Source: CAVQXR01 sp046330455 (GTDB taxonomy: Bacteria; Actinomycetota; Thermoleophilia; Gaiellales; Gaiellaceae). Taken from it: 64,000 bases of DNA. The first letter of the stretch is position 1. Every line of letters begins with the position of its first letter. This document shows, in pieces, positions 25,282-34,104 of the stretch. A program made the translations under genes and the position numbers. The stretch lies in contig JAXLSU010000003.1 of NCBI GenBank assembly GCA_046330455.1, forward strand, positions 255,519 through 319,518. The letters run 5' to 3'. The notes beneath the pieces are model-generated. The model saw only the letters and a program-made list of their open reading frames with translations. It searched no databases and was not told where the DNA came from.

Positions 25282-26672
25282 GCGTTGCGCTGCCCGCACC
25301 GCGCACCGCCGCGCCGGCAGCGGCGGGTCTCGGTCGTCTCGTCGACGCGCTCCTGCTCGCGAACGTCTTCACGATCACCTTCGCCAAGATCCGTTGGGCC
25401 GCCGGCGGACCGGACGTGAACGTCTCCGACATCGCGGCTGCCGCGTTCGTGGCTGCCTTTGCGGCCGACCGGGTCGGGCGCCGCGACGGGCGGGTCCAGC
25501 GAACGGTCGCGATCTTGCTCGGCTTCTTTCTCCTCTTCCTGCTCGTCTACCTCGCCGGCTTCTACAGCCTCGAGACGACCGCCGACCGGACGCAGTTCGT
25601 GAAGGGGCTCGTGAAGTTCGTGATCCACTTCGCCTTCCTCGTCTGTGCCGTCGCCCAGCTCGCGAACCGGAGCCCGGGGTTCTACTGGCGGACGCTCGGC
25701 TGGTTCACGGCAGGCGTCGTCGCGAACGCGGCCTACGGCGTCCTCCAGCTCGCCGTTGCCGAGCTGACCGGAGGCAACCTCGACCGGACGGTGCTCTCCG
25801 CCATCGGCAGCTACCAGCGCGGCGGGATCAACGTGTACGGCGCGGTCGACGGCGCGAGCGTCTTCCGGACGAACGCGCTCACCCTCGACCCGAACCACCT
25901 CGGGATCATGCTGATCGTCCCCCTGCTCGTGCTCCTCCCGATCTATCTCCGGCTCGAGCGCGGCAACCGCTGGCGAACTCCGCTCGCGGCCGTGCTCGCC
26001 TTCCTCGCCGTCGTCGAGCTCTCGACCCTGTCGCGCAGCGGCCTGCTCGGGCTCGCGGCCGGGCTCGCCGTGCTCGCGCTTCCCTACCGGCCCTATCTGC
26101 TCTCGGCCCGGCTGCTCGTCCCGCTCGGGCTCGCGGCCGGTGTCGTGGCCGCCGTCGTCTCGCAGCGGACGGGGTTCTTCGAGCAGGTCGTGCGTGCGCG
26201 GACGTCGTTCGGGGGCGGCTCGACCAACGTGCATCTCCAGATCTACGAGCTCGTCCCTCCGGTGATCGGCGAGCACCCGCTGTTCGGGCTCGGGCTCAAC
26301 ACGTTCTCGACCTACTACGAGTTCATCACGGGCGAGTCCGACTGGGGGCCCCACTCGTACTACATCGCGCTGCTCGCCGAGACCGGGATCGTCGGCACGG
26401 TGGTCTTCCTCGTCTACCTCGCCTACCTGTTCGTCCGTCTCGGCGTGCTGCGGCGGATCGGGCGGGAGCTCGCACGTGTGGGCGACGCCGCCGCCGCGCG
26501 GGTCCTCCCGCTCGGCTGGGGGCTCACCGCCGCGCTCGTGGGCACGCTCGCGGCGAACGTCTTCTACCTGACGATGCAGATGTACTACTTCTTCGTGCTC
26601 GCGCTGTTCATCCTCGCCGCGCCGCTCGTCTTCAGCGGCCGTCCCGTGGCCTCGACGACCGGCGCCCAGTAG
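25278..26672 (+). CDS. O-antigen ligase/polymerase-family protein (Wzy-like)
   Basis: A 464-residue membrane protein with about 12 helices. The large external loop and the helix after it contain IGEHPLFGLGLNTFSTYYEF and WGPHSYYIALLAETGIVGTV (about residues 330-380), the Wzy_C signature with its conserved Gly-Asn and His. It should join repeat units on undecaprenyl pyrophosphate outside the membrane, or transfer the finished polymer to its acceptor. TTG is the start, overlapping the previous stop. With the flippase at 10.8 kb and Wzz-like protein at 30.6 kb it completes a Wzx/Wzy route. Confidence 0.83.
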   Translation: MSVALPAPRTAAPAAAGLGRLVDALLLANVFTITFAKIRWAAGGPDVNVSDIAAAAFVAAFAADRVGRRDGRVQRTVAILLGFFLLFLLVYLAGFYSLETTADRTQFVKGLVKFVIHFAFLVCAVAQLANRSPGFYWRTLGWFTAGVVANAAYGVLQLAVAELTGGNLDRTVLSAIGSYQRGGINVYGAVDGASVFRTNALTLDPNHLGIMLIVPLLVLLPIYLRLERGNRWRTPLAAVLAFLAVVELSTLSRSGLLGLAAGLAVLALPYRPYLLSARLLVPLGLAAGVVAAVVSQRTGFFEQVVRARTSFGGGSTNVHLQIYELVPPVIGEHPLFGLGLNTFSTYYEFITGESDWGPHSYYIALLAETGIVGTVVFLVYLAYLFVRLGVLRRIGRELARVGDAAAARVLPLGWGLTAALVGTLAANVFYLTMQMYYFFVLALFILAAPLVFSGRPVASTTGAQ

Positions 26673-26687
26673 GATCAGCGAGCGTCG

Positions 26688-27881
26688 GTGCGGATCCTCG
26701 ACGTCGGCCCCTGGATCGCCTACCCGCCCGAGCAGGGTCCGGCGGCCCGTGCGTTCAGCCTGCTCAAGCAGCTCTCGGTGCGGCACGACGTGCGCCAGTT
26801 CGGCCGCGGCGTGCCGCGGCTTCGACGCGGCGAGCGACGGCTCGAGGAGGTCCCGGTCACGCCCATGTTCCGGGTCTATCGCTACCGGGCTCCGCTCGGC
26901 AGGCCGGCGGTGGAGTGGTGGCTCGGTCGGGAGCCGCGTGGCGGCGTTCGCGACGCGATCGCGAGGAGGATCGCCTGCCCGCCGCGACTCCGGGAGCTCC
27001 TCGAGTGGGCGAACGTGATCCTCGTCGAGGATCCTCTCGAGCTCGCCCTCTGCCGGCGCGAGCATCCGGACGGCCGGTACGTCTTCGTCGCCCACGGGGT
27101 CGGCGAGCTGTCGTCGGTCTCGATGACCGGGCACGACCGCTTCCCGCAGGCCCTCGCGACGGGCGAGCTGACGATCGCGACGAGTGCCGACGATCGCCGC
27201 GAGCTCGTCTCCCGCTACGGCCTTCCCGCCGAGCGCGTCGTCTGGGTCCCGGGTGCCGTCGATGTCGAAGGGCTCGCTCCGGTCGACCCCGACACGAGGG
27301 CTCGACTCCGGCGGGAGCTCGCGCTTCCGGACGGGCCGCTCGTTGCCTTCACCGGCGGCGCGACGCCGGCGAGTCGTGCCGGGCTGTCCTGGATACGGCG
27401 CCTCGCCGAGCACGACCCGCGCTTCACCTTCCTCGTTGCCGGAGGCGTCGGCGAGCCCGAGCGCCGCGACAACCTCGTCGTCGTGGGCAAGGTCCCGGAC
27501 GTTGCGCCGTACCTCCAGGCGGCGGACGTTGCCGTCTGCCCCATCGAGTACCCGCACGGCACCCGTCACAAGCTGCTCGAGGCGCTCGCGGCCGGGCTTC
27601 CGTGCGTCGCGTTCCCCGAGTCCCTGCACGGCACCGGTCTCGAGGACGGACGGCACGTCCTCGTCGCCGGGAAGAGCGAGCACGAGCTCCTCGAGGCGCT
27701 CGACGGCCTCACGACCGACCCTGAGCTCGCCGGGCGCCTCGCCGCGTGCGGGAGAGCCTACGTCGTCGACCACCACGACGCGAGGGACGCCGCCGCGATC
27801 CTCGAGGAGGCGCTGCTCGGGCTGCTCGCAGGCCGGCCGGAAGCGCCTTCCGGCAACGGCGCCTCGCACCCGAGTCTCTAG
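26688..27881 (+). CDS. Glycosyltransferase, GT4 family
   Basis: A 397-residue GT-B protein. The N-terminal domain begins RILDVGPWIAYPPEQGPAA. The C-terminal domain shows VAFTGGATPASRAGLSWI and YPHGTRHKLLEALAAGLPCVAF (about residues 285-307), the nucleotide-sugar site. The GTG start follows a 15-base gap. TAGGAT overlaps the stop of the previous gene 12 bases upstream, so a local promoter is possible but weak. Third GT4 of the cluster; donor sugar unknown. Confidence 0.82.
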   Translation: MRILDVGPWIAYPPEQGPAARAFSLLKQLSVRHDVRQFGRGVPRLRRGERRLEEVPVTPMFRVYRYRAPLGRPAVEWWLGREPRGGVRDAIARRIACPPRLRELLEWANVILVEDPLELALCRREHPDGRYVFVAHGVGELSSVSMTGHDRFPQALATGELTIATSADDRRELVSRYGLPAERVVWVPGAVDVEGLAPVDPDTRARLRRELALPDGPLVAFTGGATPASRAGLSWIRRLAEHDPRFTFLVAGGVGEPERRDNLVVVGKVPDVAPYLQAADVAVCPIEYPHGTRHKLLEALAAGLPCVAFPESLHGTGLEDGRHVLVAGKSEHELLEALDGLTTDPELAGRLAACGRAYVVDHHDARDAAAILEEALLGLLAGRPEAPSGNGASHPSL

Positions 27882-27884
27882 ACT
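27879..27884 (+). promoter_or_regulatory. Internal -10 hexamer in the polysaccharide operon
   Basis: TAGACT overlaps the stop codon of the GT4 gene and is followed by seven bases and GTG 27892. It could let the last five genes be transcribed separately as leaderless messages. Confidence 0.4.
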
Positions 27885-27891
27885 CGCGATC

Positions 27892-29019
27892 GTGCTCGTC
27901 CGCAGCCTCTTCTGGGCCGGTCTCGGCTCGATCGTCTGGACCCACGCCGGGTATCCGGCCGCCGCCGCGGCACTTGCCCGGCTGTGCCCGAGGCCCGTAC
28001 GGAAGGGCGAGAGCCTTCCGACCGTCAGCGTCATCGTCGCCGCGCACAACGAGGAGACGGTCATCGCCGCGCGCCTCGAGAACCTCCTCGAGCTCGACTA
28101 CCCACCCGAGCTCGTCGAGATCGTCGTCGCGTCGGATGCCTCCGACGACGGCACGGACGCGATCGTCGAGGAGCTCGCCCGTAGCGAGCGGCGCGTCCGC
28201 CTGCTGCCGTGCCCGCGGGGCGGCAAGGTCAACGCGCAGAACCTCGCGGCCCGCCGGACGACCGGCGAGATCCTGGCCTTCTCCGATGCGAACGCCCGGT
28301 GGGCGCCCGACGCGCTCCGCCTGCTCGTTCGGAGCTTCGCCGACCCCGACGTCGCGTACGTCTGCGGCCGGCTGAGGCTCCTGGAGGCGGACGGGACGAA
28401 CCGCGAGGGCGCGTACTGGCGGTACGAGACCTGGCTTCGCGAGCAGGAGTCCGCGCTCGGGTCGATCACGGGCGGGAACGGCTCGATCTACGCGGTCAGG
28501 CGCCCCGACTACGTGGACGTCGACCCCCGCTTCGGCCACGACCTCTCGTTTCCGTACCTCATGGTGCAGCGGGGTCGCCGCGCCGTCTACGAGCCGGAGG
28601 CCCACGCCTTCGAGAAGCCGTCGCGCGACAACGAGGACGAGTACCGCCGGAAGGTGCGGATGTTCGAGCACTGCTGGCTGATCCTGCTCGAGGGCCGGAT
28701 GCTGCGCGACGTCGATGCCGTGTACCTCGCCGAGCTCGTCTCCCATCGTGTGCTGCGCTACGGGAGCGGTATCGCCCACGCGGCGCTCCTCGCCTCGAGC
28801 CTGGCCCTCGCCCCCCGGGGGCGTGTCTACCGCGCCGTGCTCGCGGCACAGCTCGCGGGCCTGTCGCTGGCGCTCGCGGGCAGGCTGCGAGCGCCGATCC
28901 CGGGCGCGAGCCTCGCCTACTACTACGTGCTCGTGACCCAGGCGACGCTCAGCGCCCTTCGCGGCTACCTGCGAAACGGCGTCCCTGCGACCTGGGAGCA
29001 GGCGGAAGGGACCCGGTGA
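27892..29019 (+). CDS. Membrane glycosyltransferase family 2, processive-type layout
   Basis: A 375-residue GT2 with one N-terminal helix (residues 1-25) and two or three C-terminal helices (after residue 280). The catalytic domain has VSVIVAAHNEETVIAARL, VVASDASDDGTDAI, LAFSDANARW and ITGGNGSIYAVRR, followed by GHDLSFPYLMVQRGRRAVY, which resembles the D and QxxRW region of processive synthases though QRGRR is not a full match. It should make or extend a glycan at the membrane. The stop overlaps the priming transferase start (GTGA at 29016). Confidence 0.82.
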   Translation: MLVRSLFWAGLGSIVWTHAGYPAAAAALARLCPRPVRKGESLPTVSVIVAAHNEETVIAARLENLLELDYPPELVEIVVASDASDDGTDAIVEELARSERRVRLLPCPRGGKVNAQNLAARRTTGEILAFSDANARWAPDALRLLVRSFADPDVAYVCGRLRLLEADGTNREGAYWRYETWLREQESALGSITGGNGSIYAVRRPDYVDVDPRFGHDLSFPYLMVQRGRRAVYEPEAHAFEKPSRDNEDEYRRKVRMFEHCWLILLEGRMLRDVDAVYLAELVSHRVLRYGSGIAHAALLASSLALAPRGRVYRAVLAAQLAGLSLALAGRLRAPIPGASLAYYYVLVTQATLSALRGYLRNGVPATWEQAEGTR

Positions 29020-29594
29020 AGCGGGCGCTCGATCTCACGGGCGCCCTTCTCGCCCTGATCGTGACGAGCCCGCTCCTGGCCGCCTCCGGGCTCGCGATCA
29101 AGCTCGAGGACCGCGGCCCGGTGCTGTTCCGGCAGCTGCGGGTCGGGCTGCGCGGCAGCGACTTCGAGATCCTCAAGCTGAGGACGATGGTGGTCGGAGC
29201 CGAGCACCGAGGAGCGGGTCTTGCCGTGAACCAGGGCGACGAGCGAATCACGAGGGTCGGTCGGGCGCTCCGGCGGCTCTCGCTCGACGAGCTGCCGCAG
29301 CTCTGGAACGTCGTCCGTGGCGAGATGAGCCTCGTCGGGCCGCGACCGACCGTGCGTGTCCAGGTCGACCAGTACACCCCGCAGCAGCTCCGCCGGCTCG
29401 AGGTCAAGCCGGGCATCACCGGCTGGGCACAGGTGAACGGCCGTGCGGCGCTCCCGTGGAGCGAGCGGATCGAGCTCGACGTCTGGTACGTCGACCACCG
29501 GTCGCTCCGGCTCGATCTCCGAATCCTCGCGAGGACGCCGTCCGCCCTGTTCCGGGGCACGTACAAGGGCGAGACCGGCGGCTGGAAGTCGTAG
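29016..29594 (+). CDS. Priming sugar-phosphate transferase (bacterial sugar transferase)
   Basis: A 192-residue small monotopic enzyme of the PglC type. It has one N-terminal membrane segment (about residues 7-27) and the full catalytic set: LFRQLRVGLRGSDFEILKLRTM, RLSLDELPQLWNVVRGEMS with Asp-Glu, LVGPRP, KPGITGWAQVNGR and WYVDHRSLRLDLRIL. Such enzymes start repeat synthesis by moving a sugar phosphate from its nucleotide to undecaprenyl phosphate. It lacks the extra four-helix domain of WbaP. The only priming enzyme in the window, it defines the cluster as undecaprenyl-dependent. Confidence 0.9.
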   Translation: MKRALDLTGALLALIVTSPLLAASGLAIKLEDRGPVLFRQLRVGLRGSDFEILKLRTMVVGAEHRGAGLAVNQGDERITRVGRALRRLSLDELPQLWNVVRGEMSLVGPRPTVRVQVDQYTPQQLRRLEVKPGITGWAQVNGRAALPWSERIELDVWYVDHRSLRLDLRILARTPSALFRGTYKGETGGWKS

Positions 29595-29615
29595 GCTGAG
29601 CCCCTCCCAGAGACG

Positions 29616-30611
29616 ATGACGTGCGTGCTCTTCACCTGTTCGGGCCAGCGGGTCGACGTGCTGCTCGCCTTCCGGAACGCCGGCGCGAGGACGGTTGCCG
29701 CCGACACGAGCCCGCTCTCCCCGACGCTCTACCACGCCGACGTGCCGGTCACCCCGCCGCGGGTCAGCGACCCGGGCTACGTTTCCTTCCTCGCGGACGC
29801 CGTACGCGACCATGGGGTCGAGCTGATCGTGCCGCTGACGGACATCGACCAGCTCGTGCTGGCCCGCCACCGGGACGAGCTCGGAACCCTGCTGCTCCTC
29901 CCCGACCTGAGCGCGATCGAGCTCACGCGTGACAAGTACCGGGCCCATCTGTTCTTCGAGCAGCACGGGATCGACACCCCGCCCACATGGCTGCCCGGCG
30001 AGGTTCCCGCGGACGTCGAGCTCCCGGTGCTCGTCAAGGCGCGGTTCGGTTTCGGCTCCCGCCACATCTACCGGGCGACGACGGCGGAGGAGCTCGACTT
30101 CTTCCTCGGCTACTCACCCGTCGAGACGATGGTGCAGCGGCTCTGCGACGGCGAGGAGTACTCGATCGACGTGTTCTGCGACATGGACGGTCGCTGCCTC
30201 TCGGCAATCCCGCGCACCATGATCGAGTCGAAGGGCGGGGAGTCGATCAAGGGGACCACCGTCGCGGACACCCTGCTCGTCGAGGTCGGACGGCACGTCT
30301 CGGAGGCGCTCCGGCTCGCCGGCCCTGCCACCGTCCAGTGTTTCCGCACTCCCGACGGCCGACACGAGGTCACGGATGTGAACGCGCGTTTCGGGGGAGC
30401 GTTTCCGCTCCCGCGGGCCGCGGGAGGCGGCTATCCGGAGCTCGCGCTGGCGCTCGCCCGCGGGGAGCGTCCCGAGCCGCGCCTCGGTGCCTTCCAGGCA
30501 GGCGTCACGATGACCCGCTTCTTCTGGCATCTGTGCCTGGAGGAGGGCGGCGAAGGGGCTGCTCCCCTCGCCGACGGGCTTCCGGCGGCTGGTACAGTCG
30601 GCGATCGGTGA
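29616..30611 (+). CDS. ATP-grasp ligase, CarB-like (fourth of four)
   Basis: A 331-residue ATP-grasp protein. It has CVLFTCSGQRVDVLLAFRNAG at the start, then LPVLVKARFGFGSRHIYRA (phosphate loop, about residue 140), MVQRLCDGEEYSIDVFCDMD, and HEVTDVNARFGGAFPLPRAA with the metal-binding Asp and Asn. An acidic Asp replaces the more usual Glu of the E-x-N pair. It overlaps the Wzz-like gene by 4 bases (GTGA at 30608). Like the other three, it probably joins a carboxylate to an amine; the partner is unknown. Confidence 0.8.
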   Translation: MTCVLFTCSGQRVDVLLAFRNAGARTVAADTSPLSPTLYHADVPVTPPRVSDPGYVSFLADAVRDHGVELIVPLTDIDQLVLARHRDELGTLLLLPDLSAIELTRDKYRAHLFFEQHGIDTPPTWLPGEVPADVELPVLVKARFGFGSRHIYRATTAEELDFFLGYSPVETMVQRLCDGEEYSIDVFCDMDGRCLSAIPRTMIESKGGESIKGTTVADTLLVEVGRHVSEALRLAGPATVQCFRTPDGRHEVTDVNARFGGAFPLPRAAGGGYPELALALARGERPEPRLGAFQAGVTMTRFFWHLCLEEGGEGAAPLADGLPAAGTVGDR

Positions 30612-31507
30612 GCTCCCAGTCTCCATCGGGCCGGCCGGCGGCCACGGGCCCCGAGCCGGACGTCGAGCAGGAGGTCGAGCTCGGCCGGCTCTGGTGGGCG
30701 ATCGTTGCGCGCTGGTGGCTCGTGGTGCTCTGCGTCGTGCTCGGCGTGCTCGTCGGGTACCTCGTCTCCCTCGGAGGCGGGCGGGTCTTCCAGGGCAAGG
30801 CGACCGTCTACCTCGGGCAGCCGCTCTCTCCGACGGGAAACAGCCAGGTCCAGACGCTCGCCACGAACCCGTCGTCCGTGAGCCAGATCGTGAAGAGCGA
30901 GCGGGTGATCCAGTCGGTGGCCCACGAGCTCGGGATTCCCGCCGACGAGCTGCGCCGGGGCGTGTCCACGAAGGTCGTCGCCGGGACGACTGCGAAGTCG
31001 GCACCGACGTCGCTCGTCGAGGTGATCGTGCGCGGCCCGTGGAAGCGCCAGAGCGCCGAGGCGGCGAACGCCCTCGCGCAGACCGTGGTCGACGAGGTGT
31101 CGACCTATCCGGACGCAAAGATCGAGAAGCTCGAGCTCGTGCTCGAGGGTCTCGACGACCAGCTCGCCGCGCTCGAGTCCGCGATCGCGGAGTACGAAGC
31201 GCAGCTCGGCGCCTCCTCCGAGCTCGATCCGGCCGCCCGGCTCGCGGTCGTCGGGCTGCTCAACAGCGCCGTCGTCCACCGGGGCGAGCTGCGAGTTGAG
31301 CGGAACACGGCCGCGCTCGACCTCACGCTCGCGCAGGAGGTGGAACGGGGCCGTGTCCTCACGCAGGCGGCCGCCGCGAAGGTCGCCGCCCGCGGCCGGC
31401 AGAGCTCCATGATCGTCGGCGCCGTGATCGGGCTCCTCTTGGGTATCGTGCTCGCCCTCGCCTGGGAGCCCGTGCGCCGCCGATTCGCGTCCGAGCGCGA
31501 ATCCTGA
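30608..31507 (+). CDS. Wzz-type chain-length determinant protein
   Basis: A 299-residue protein with the polysaccharide co-polymerase layout. It has an N-terminal helix at about residues 30-50 (WWAIVARWWLVVLCVVLGVL) and a periplasmic or extracellular region with a coiled coil near residues 155-260. A second helix near the C-terminus follows (SSMIVGAVIGLLLGIVLALA). No tyrosine-kinase domain is fused and none is encoded nearby. It should regulate the length of the polymer made by the Wzy-like protein. It is the last gene of the plus-strand run. Confidence 0.82.
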   Translation: MSSQSPSGRPAATGPEPDVEQEVELGRLWWAIVARWWLVVLCVVLGVLVGYLVSLGGGRVFQGKATVYLGQPLSPTGNSQVQTLATNPSSVSQIVKSERVIQSVAHELGIPADELRRGVSTKVVAGTTAKSAPTSLVEVIVRGPWKRQSAEAANALAQTVVDEVSTYPDAKIEKLELVLEGLDDQLAALESAIAEYEAQLGASSELDPAARLAVVGLLNSAVVHRGELRVERNTAALDLTLAQEVERGRVLTQAAAAKVAARGRQSSMIVGAVIGLLLGIVLALAWEPVRRRFASERES

Positions 31508-31513
31508 GGGCCG

Positions 31514-32080
31514 TCAGCCGCCGGTCGGCGCGGTGGGCGGCGGTGGAGGAGCAGCGCCGTCGGTCGTGGAGGCGGGCCCGGGATCTCCGGGTGCGGACTT
31601 GTCCGCCGGAAGCTCGACGGGCGGGGACGGCGCGTCAGTCCCGGGCTCGTCCCGCGATTCGGGCCGCTCGACCGGCGCCGGGTCTGCGGGCGTCAGCGGC
31701 TCGGGAGCCGCGGGGGGAGCCGCGGGGAGCGCTCCTGTGGACGGGTCGGCAGAGCGCGTGAGTGCCGTTCTCGGCTCGCTCGTTCGCCCGTTCGTCTCCT
31801 GCTCCTTCTTCGATCCGGGTCTGAGCCCGGCCGTGTCCGGACCGGCGCTCCCGCCGGTGCCCTCGGGCTCGAGCGCCTCGACGGCGCTTTCTCCGGCCTG
31901 AACGGTGGGAGCGGCGACGACCCCCTCGGGAGTCGAGGGCTGTACGAGCGCCGGCGGGCTCCCGACCGTGGAGTGGAAGAGCAGCGATGCCCCGATTCCG
32001 GCCGCGATCGCCGCGAGCACGAGCTTCGCTGCTCCCAGGCCCGGGCGACGGGTCGGCGGCTTCGGTCGGATCAGTGGCAT
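31514..32080 (-). CDS. Proline-rich membrane-anchored protein
   Basis: About 188 residues. One N-terminal transmembrane segment (AAKLVLAAIAAGIGASLLF, about residues 17-35) is followed by a disordered Pro/Ala/Glu/Ser/Thr-rich tail that ends in a PPPPP run. ATG 32080 is preferred because AAGGAG lies 5 bases upstream. There is no enzymatic motif. The tail could span the cell wall or act as a spacer. It converges on the Wzz-like gene with 6 bases between stops. The composition is low-complexity, so homology would be hard to use. Confidence 0.6.
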   Translation of the reverse strand: MPLIRPKPPTRRPGLGAAKLVLAAIAAGIGASLLFHSTVGSPPALVQPSTPEGVVAAPTVQAGESAVEALEPEGTGGSAGPDTAGLRPGSKKEQETNGRTSEPRTALTRSADPSTGALPAAPPAAPEPLTPADPAPVERPESRDEPGTDAPSPPVELPADKSAPGDPGPASTTDGAAPPPPPTAPTGG

Positions 32081-32176
32081 CCTCACTCCTTACCCATCGG
32101 ATGCACCGCGCCGCACGGTGACCCTCGTTCCCCCGGATGCGCGTGGCTTCCGGGGAGTCGTCTTCCACACTAGCCG

Positions 32177-33979
32177 TTAGGTTTGTCGCGCGACCGAGTA
32201 CTCCTCGCACATGGCGACGCGATTCTTGCCGAGGGCCTTGGCCTCGTAGAGCGCCGTGTCGGCAGCGCCGAACAGGTCCTCCGGTGTCGAGCCCGGTACG
32301 TACTCGGCGACGCCGAAGCTCGCCGTGAGCGTGATCGGCTCCGCGTCCGGCACGGGAACCTGCGTCGCGGCGAACGTTCGCCGCAGCCGCTCCGCGACCG
32401 CCCGTGACTCCCGGAGCGCCGTTCCCGGGAGGATGACGGCGAACTCCTCGCCGCCCGGCCGGGCCGCGATGTCCACCGCCCGGATCCCGTGACGGAGCGC
32501 ATCGGCGAACACGCGCAGCGCTGCGTCGCCGACCGGATGTCCGAACATGTCGTTGATCTGCTTGAAGTCGTCGAGGTCGGCGACGAGCAGCGACAGCGGG
32601 CCACCGAAGCGCAGCACCCGGTTCACCTCGTGGGCGAGCTCCTCCTCGAAGCGTCGCCGGTTCGCAAGCTGGGTGAGCTCGTCGGTGACCGCCTGGCGGG
32701 CGAGGATCTCGTGGAGGCGGGCGTTCTCGAGCGCGACTGCGGCCTGCGAGGTGAGCGAGATCGCCTCCTCGATGGTCGCCTCGTCGAAGCGTCTGCCCGC
32801 AACCGGGTACAGGAGGAGGAGTCGGTGCGAACCTTCCTCGGCCGGCCCGAGGTCGAGCGTCACGGGATCGCCGCCCGTCTCGGGCGATCCCGCCGCTGCG
32901 AGCACCTCACCTGCGCGCACGATCGTCACTCCGACCGCCCCGGTCATCTCCAGCGCGCTCGCAGCGACGATCTCGAGCAGTCGCTCCGGCTCGTTCCCGG
33001 CCGACAGCGCTGCGCCGAGCTGCTCGGTCGCCCGGCGGACGCGCTGGCGCTCGGCGACGAGCTCGCGCTGGCGCGCCTCGAGCTGCTCCGCCATCTCGTT
33101 GAAGGCGGTCCCGACCCGCGCCAGCTCGTCACGGCCGCGGACGGGAACACGCTCGGAGAGATGACCGTGCGCGATCGCCATCGCAAGCCGGGCCAGCTCG
33201 TGCAGGGATGTCACGATCGTGCGTCCCGCGAGGAACGCGACCGCGGCGACGATCGCGATCGAGCCGAGCGCGGCCGCCAGGAGTCGCAGGTTGAGGTCGG
33301 TGAGCGCGCCGTCGAGCGCAGCACGGGGAACGAGGGCGACGATCTGCACCGTGCCCCTGTCGGAGGGGAGCTCGGCTCCGGCTGCCCGGTACGTCGCACC
33401 GGAGAGGCGGATGTCGCCGGGCTCGTCGAGCGGTGGCGCGGCGATCACGCCGAGCAGCTCGGGCCCTCCCTGGGCCACGCGCCCGTCGGCGACGAGCGCG
33501 AGCGTCTCCTCGTCGCCGAGAGCTGCCCCGTCGGCGATCCGCTCGAGGAAGGCTCCGTCGTACGGAACGGACACGACGACCGTGCCGATCACCGAGCCGG
33601 CGACGGCGACGTTCGCGGTGCGCCTCGCGGCAGTCGTCGGGGCGCTGCCGGCGAGCAGGTGATCGTCGGCGAGGAACGCGACGAACGGGGTTGCGGCGGC
33701 GATTGCCTGCAGTGCCGCCCGGTCGGAGCGCGCCAGCGCCGCCTGGACGTCGGGCGAACGTGCGAGTGTCGTCGCCGTCAGCTCCGCCTGGTCGAGCTCG
33801 GCACCGGCGGCGGCCGCGGCGGCCCGCGCCGACTTGTTGAGGCTCATGTCGGCGCGCTGCAGCTCGGTCTGCTCCGCGGTCTCGCTGAATGCCCAGGTCG
33901 CGGCGACCAGCGGCACCAGCGAGAGCAGCACGAAGTAGGCGACGAGTCGGAGTTTGAAGCTTCCCATGGCAGACCTCAC
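32177..33979 (-). CDS. Membrane-bound diguanylate cyclase (sensor-HAMP-GAF-GGDEF)
   Basis: A 600-residue signalling protein. It has a helix at residues 8-28, an extracytoplasmic sensor of about 200 residues, and a second helix near 230-255. HAMP (about 255-310), GAF (about 320-430) and GGDEF (about 440-595) domains follow. The active-site loop is GGEEF in ARPGGEEFAV, intact, and five residues before it RAVD forms the RxxD product-inhibition site. It should make cyclic-di-GMP in answer to an external signal. GTG 33979 is supported by TACGCT ending 8 bases upstream; ATG 33967 is the alternative. It lies next to the polysaccharide cluster. Confidence 0.88.
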   Translation of the reverse strand: MRSAMGSFKLRLVAYFVLLSLVPLVAATWAFSETAEQTELQRADMSLNKSARAAAAAAGAELDQAELTATTLARSPDVQAALARSDRAALQAIAAATPFVAFLADDHLLAGSAPTTAARRTANVAVAGSVIGTVVVSVPYDGAFLERIADGAALGDEETLALVADGRVAQGGPELLGVIAAPPLDEPGDIRLSGATYRAAGAELPSDRGTVQIVALVPRAALDGALTDLNLRLLAAALGSIAIVAAVAFLAGRTIVTSLHELARLAMAIAHGHLSERVPVRGRDELARVGTAFNEMAEQLEARQRELVAERQRVRRATEQLGAALSAGNEPERLLEIVAASALEMTGAVGVTIVRAGEVLAAAGSPETGGDPVTLDLGPAEEGSHRLLLLYPVAGRRFDEATIEEAISLTSQAAVALENARLHEILARQAVTDELTQLANRRRFEEELAHEVNRVLRFGGPLSLLVADLDDFKQINDMFGHPVGDAALRVFADALRHGIRAVDIAARPGGEEFAVILPGTALRESRAVAERLRRTFAATQVPVPDAEPITLTASFGVAEYVPGSTPEDLFGAADTALYEAKALGKNRVAMCEEYSVARQT

Positions 33980-33987
33980 GACGCTTG

Positions 33988-33993
33988 AGCGTA
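33988..33993 (-). promoter_or_regulatory. -10 hexamer for the membrane diguanylate cyclase
   Basis: TACGCT on the minus strand, 8 bases before GTG 33979, in line with the leaderless pattern. Confidence 0.4.
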
Positions 33994-34038
33994 GAAAGGC
34001 CCTTCTTCTTGCATGATTCCTGGCCGATGAGTCCCGGC

Positions 34039-34104
34039 GGATCCCCTGATCGGACGCCCGGGGATCCCCCGATCGGGTAACAGACGGTCAGGCTGGACTA
34101 CGAT
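34039..34104 (+). promoter_or_regulatory. Direct-repeat operator candidate and -10 before the SDR-hemE unit
   Basis: GGATCCCCTGATCGG (34039-34053) and GGATCCCCCGATCGG (34062-34076) are direct repeats that differ at one base and lie 23 bp apart. TACGAT (34099-34104) is a -10-like hexamer 7 bases before GTG 34112. A regulator binding both repeats is inferred. Confidence 0.45.

Noticed and set aside
22912..28064. Very long open frames on the minus strand opposite the GT-C-like, GT4 and polymerase genes
   Set aside because: They are antisense to well-supported genes, have Arg/Glu/Gly-rich sequence without domains, and are expected in DNA of this GC content.
31514..32210. Overlapping open frames on both strands at the proline-rich gene
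   Set aside because: Only one frame gives a sensible membrane anchor behind a ribosome-binding site; the others are arginine- or serine-rich shadows.
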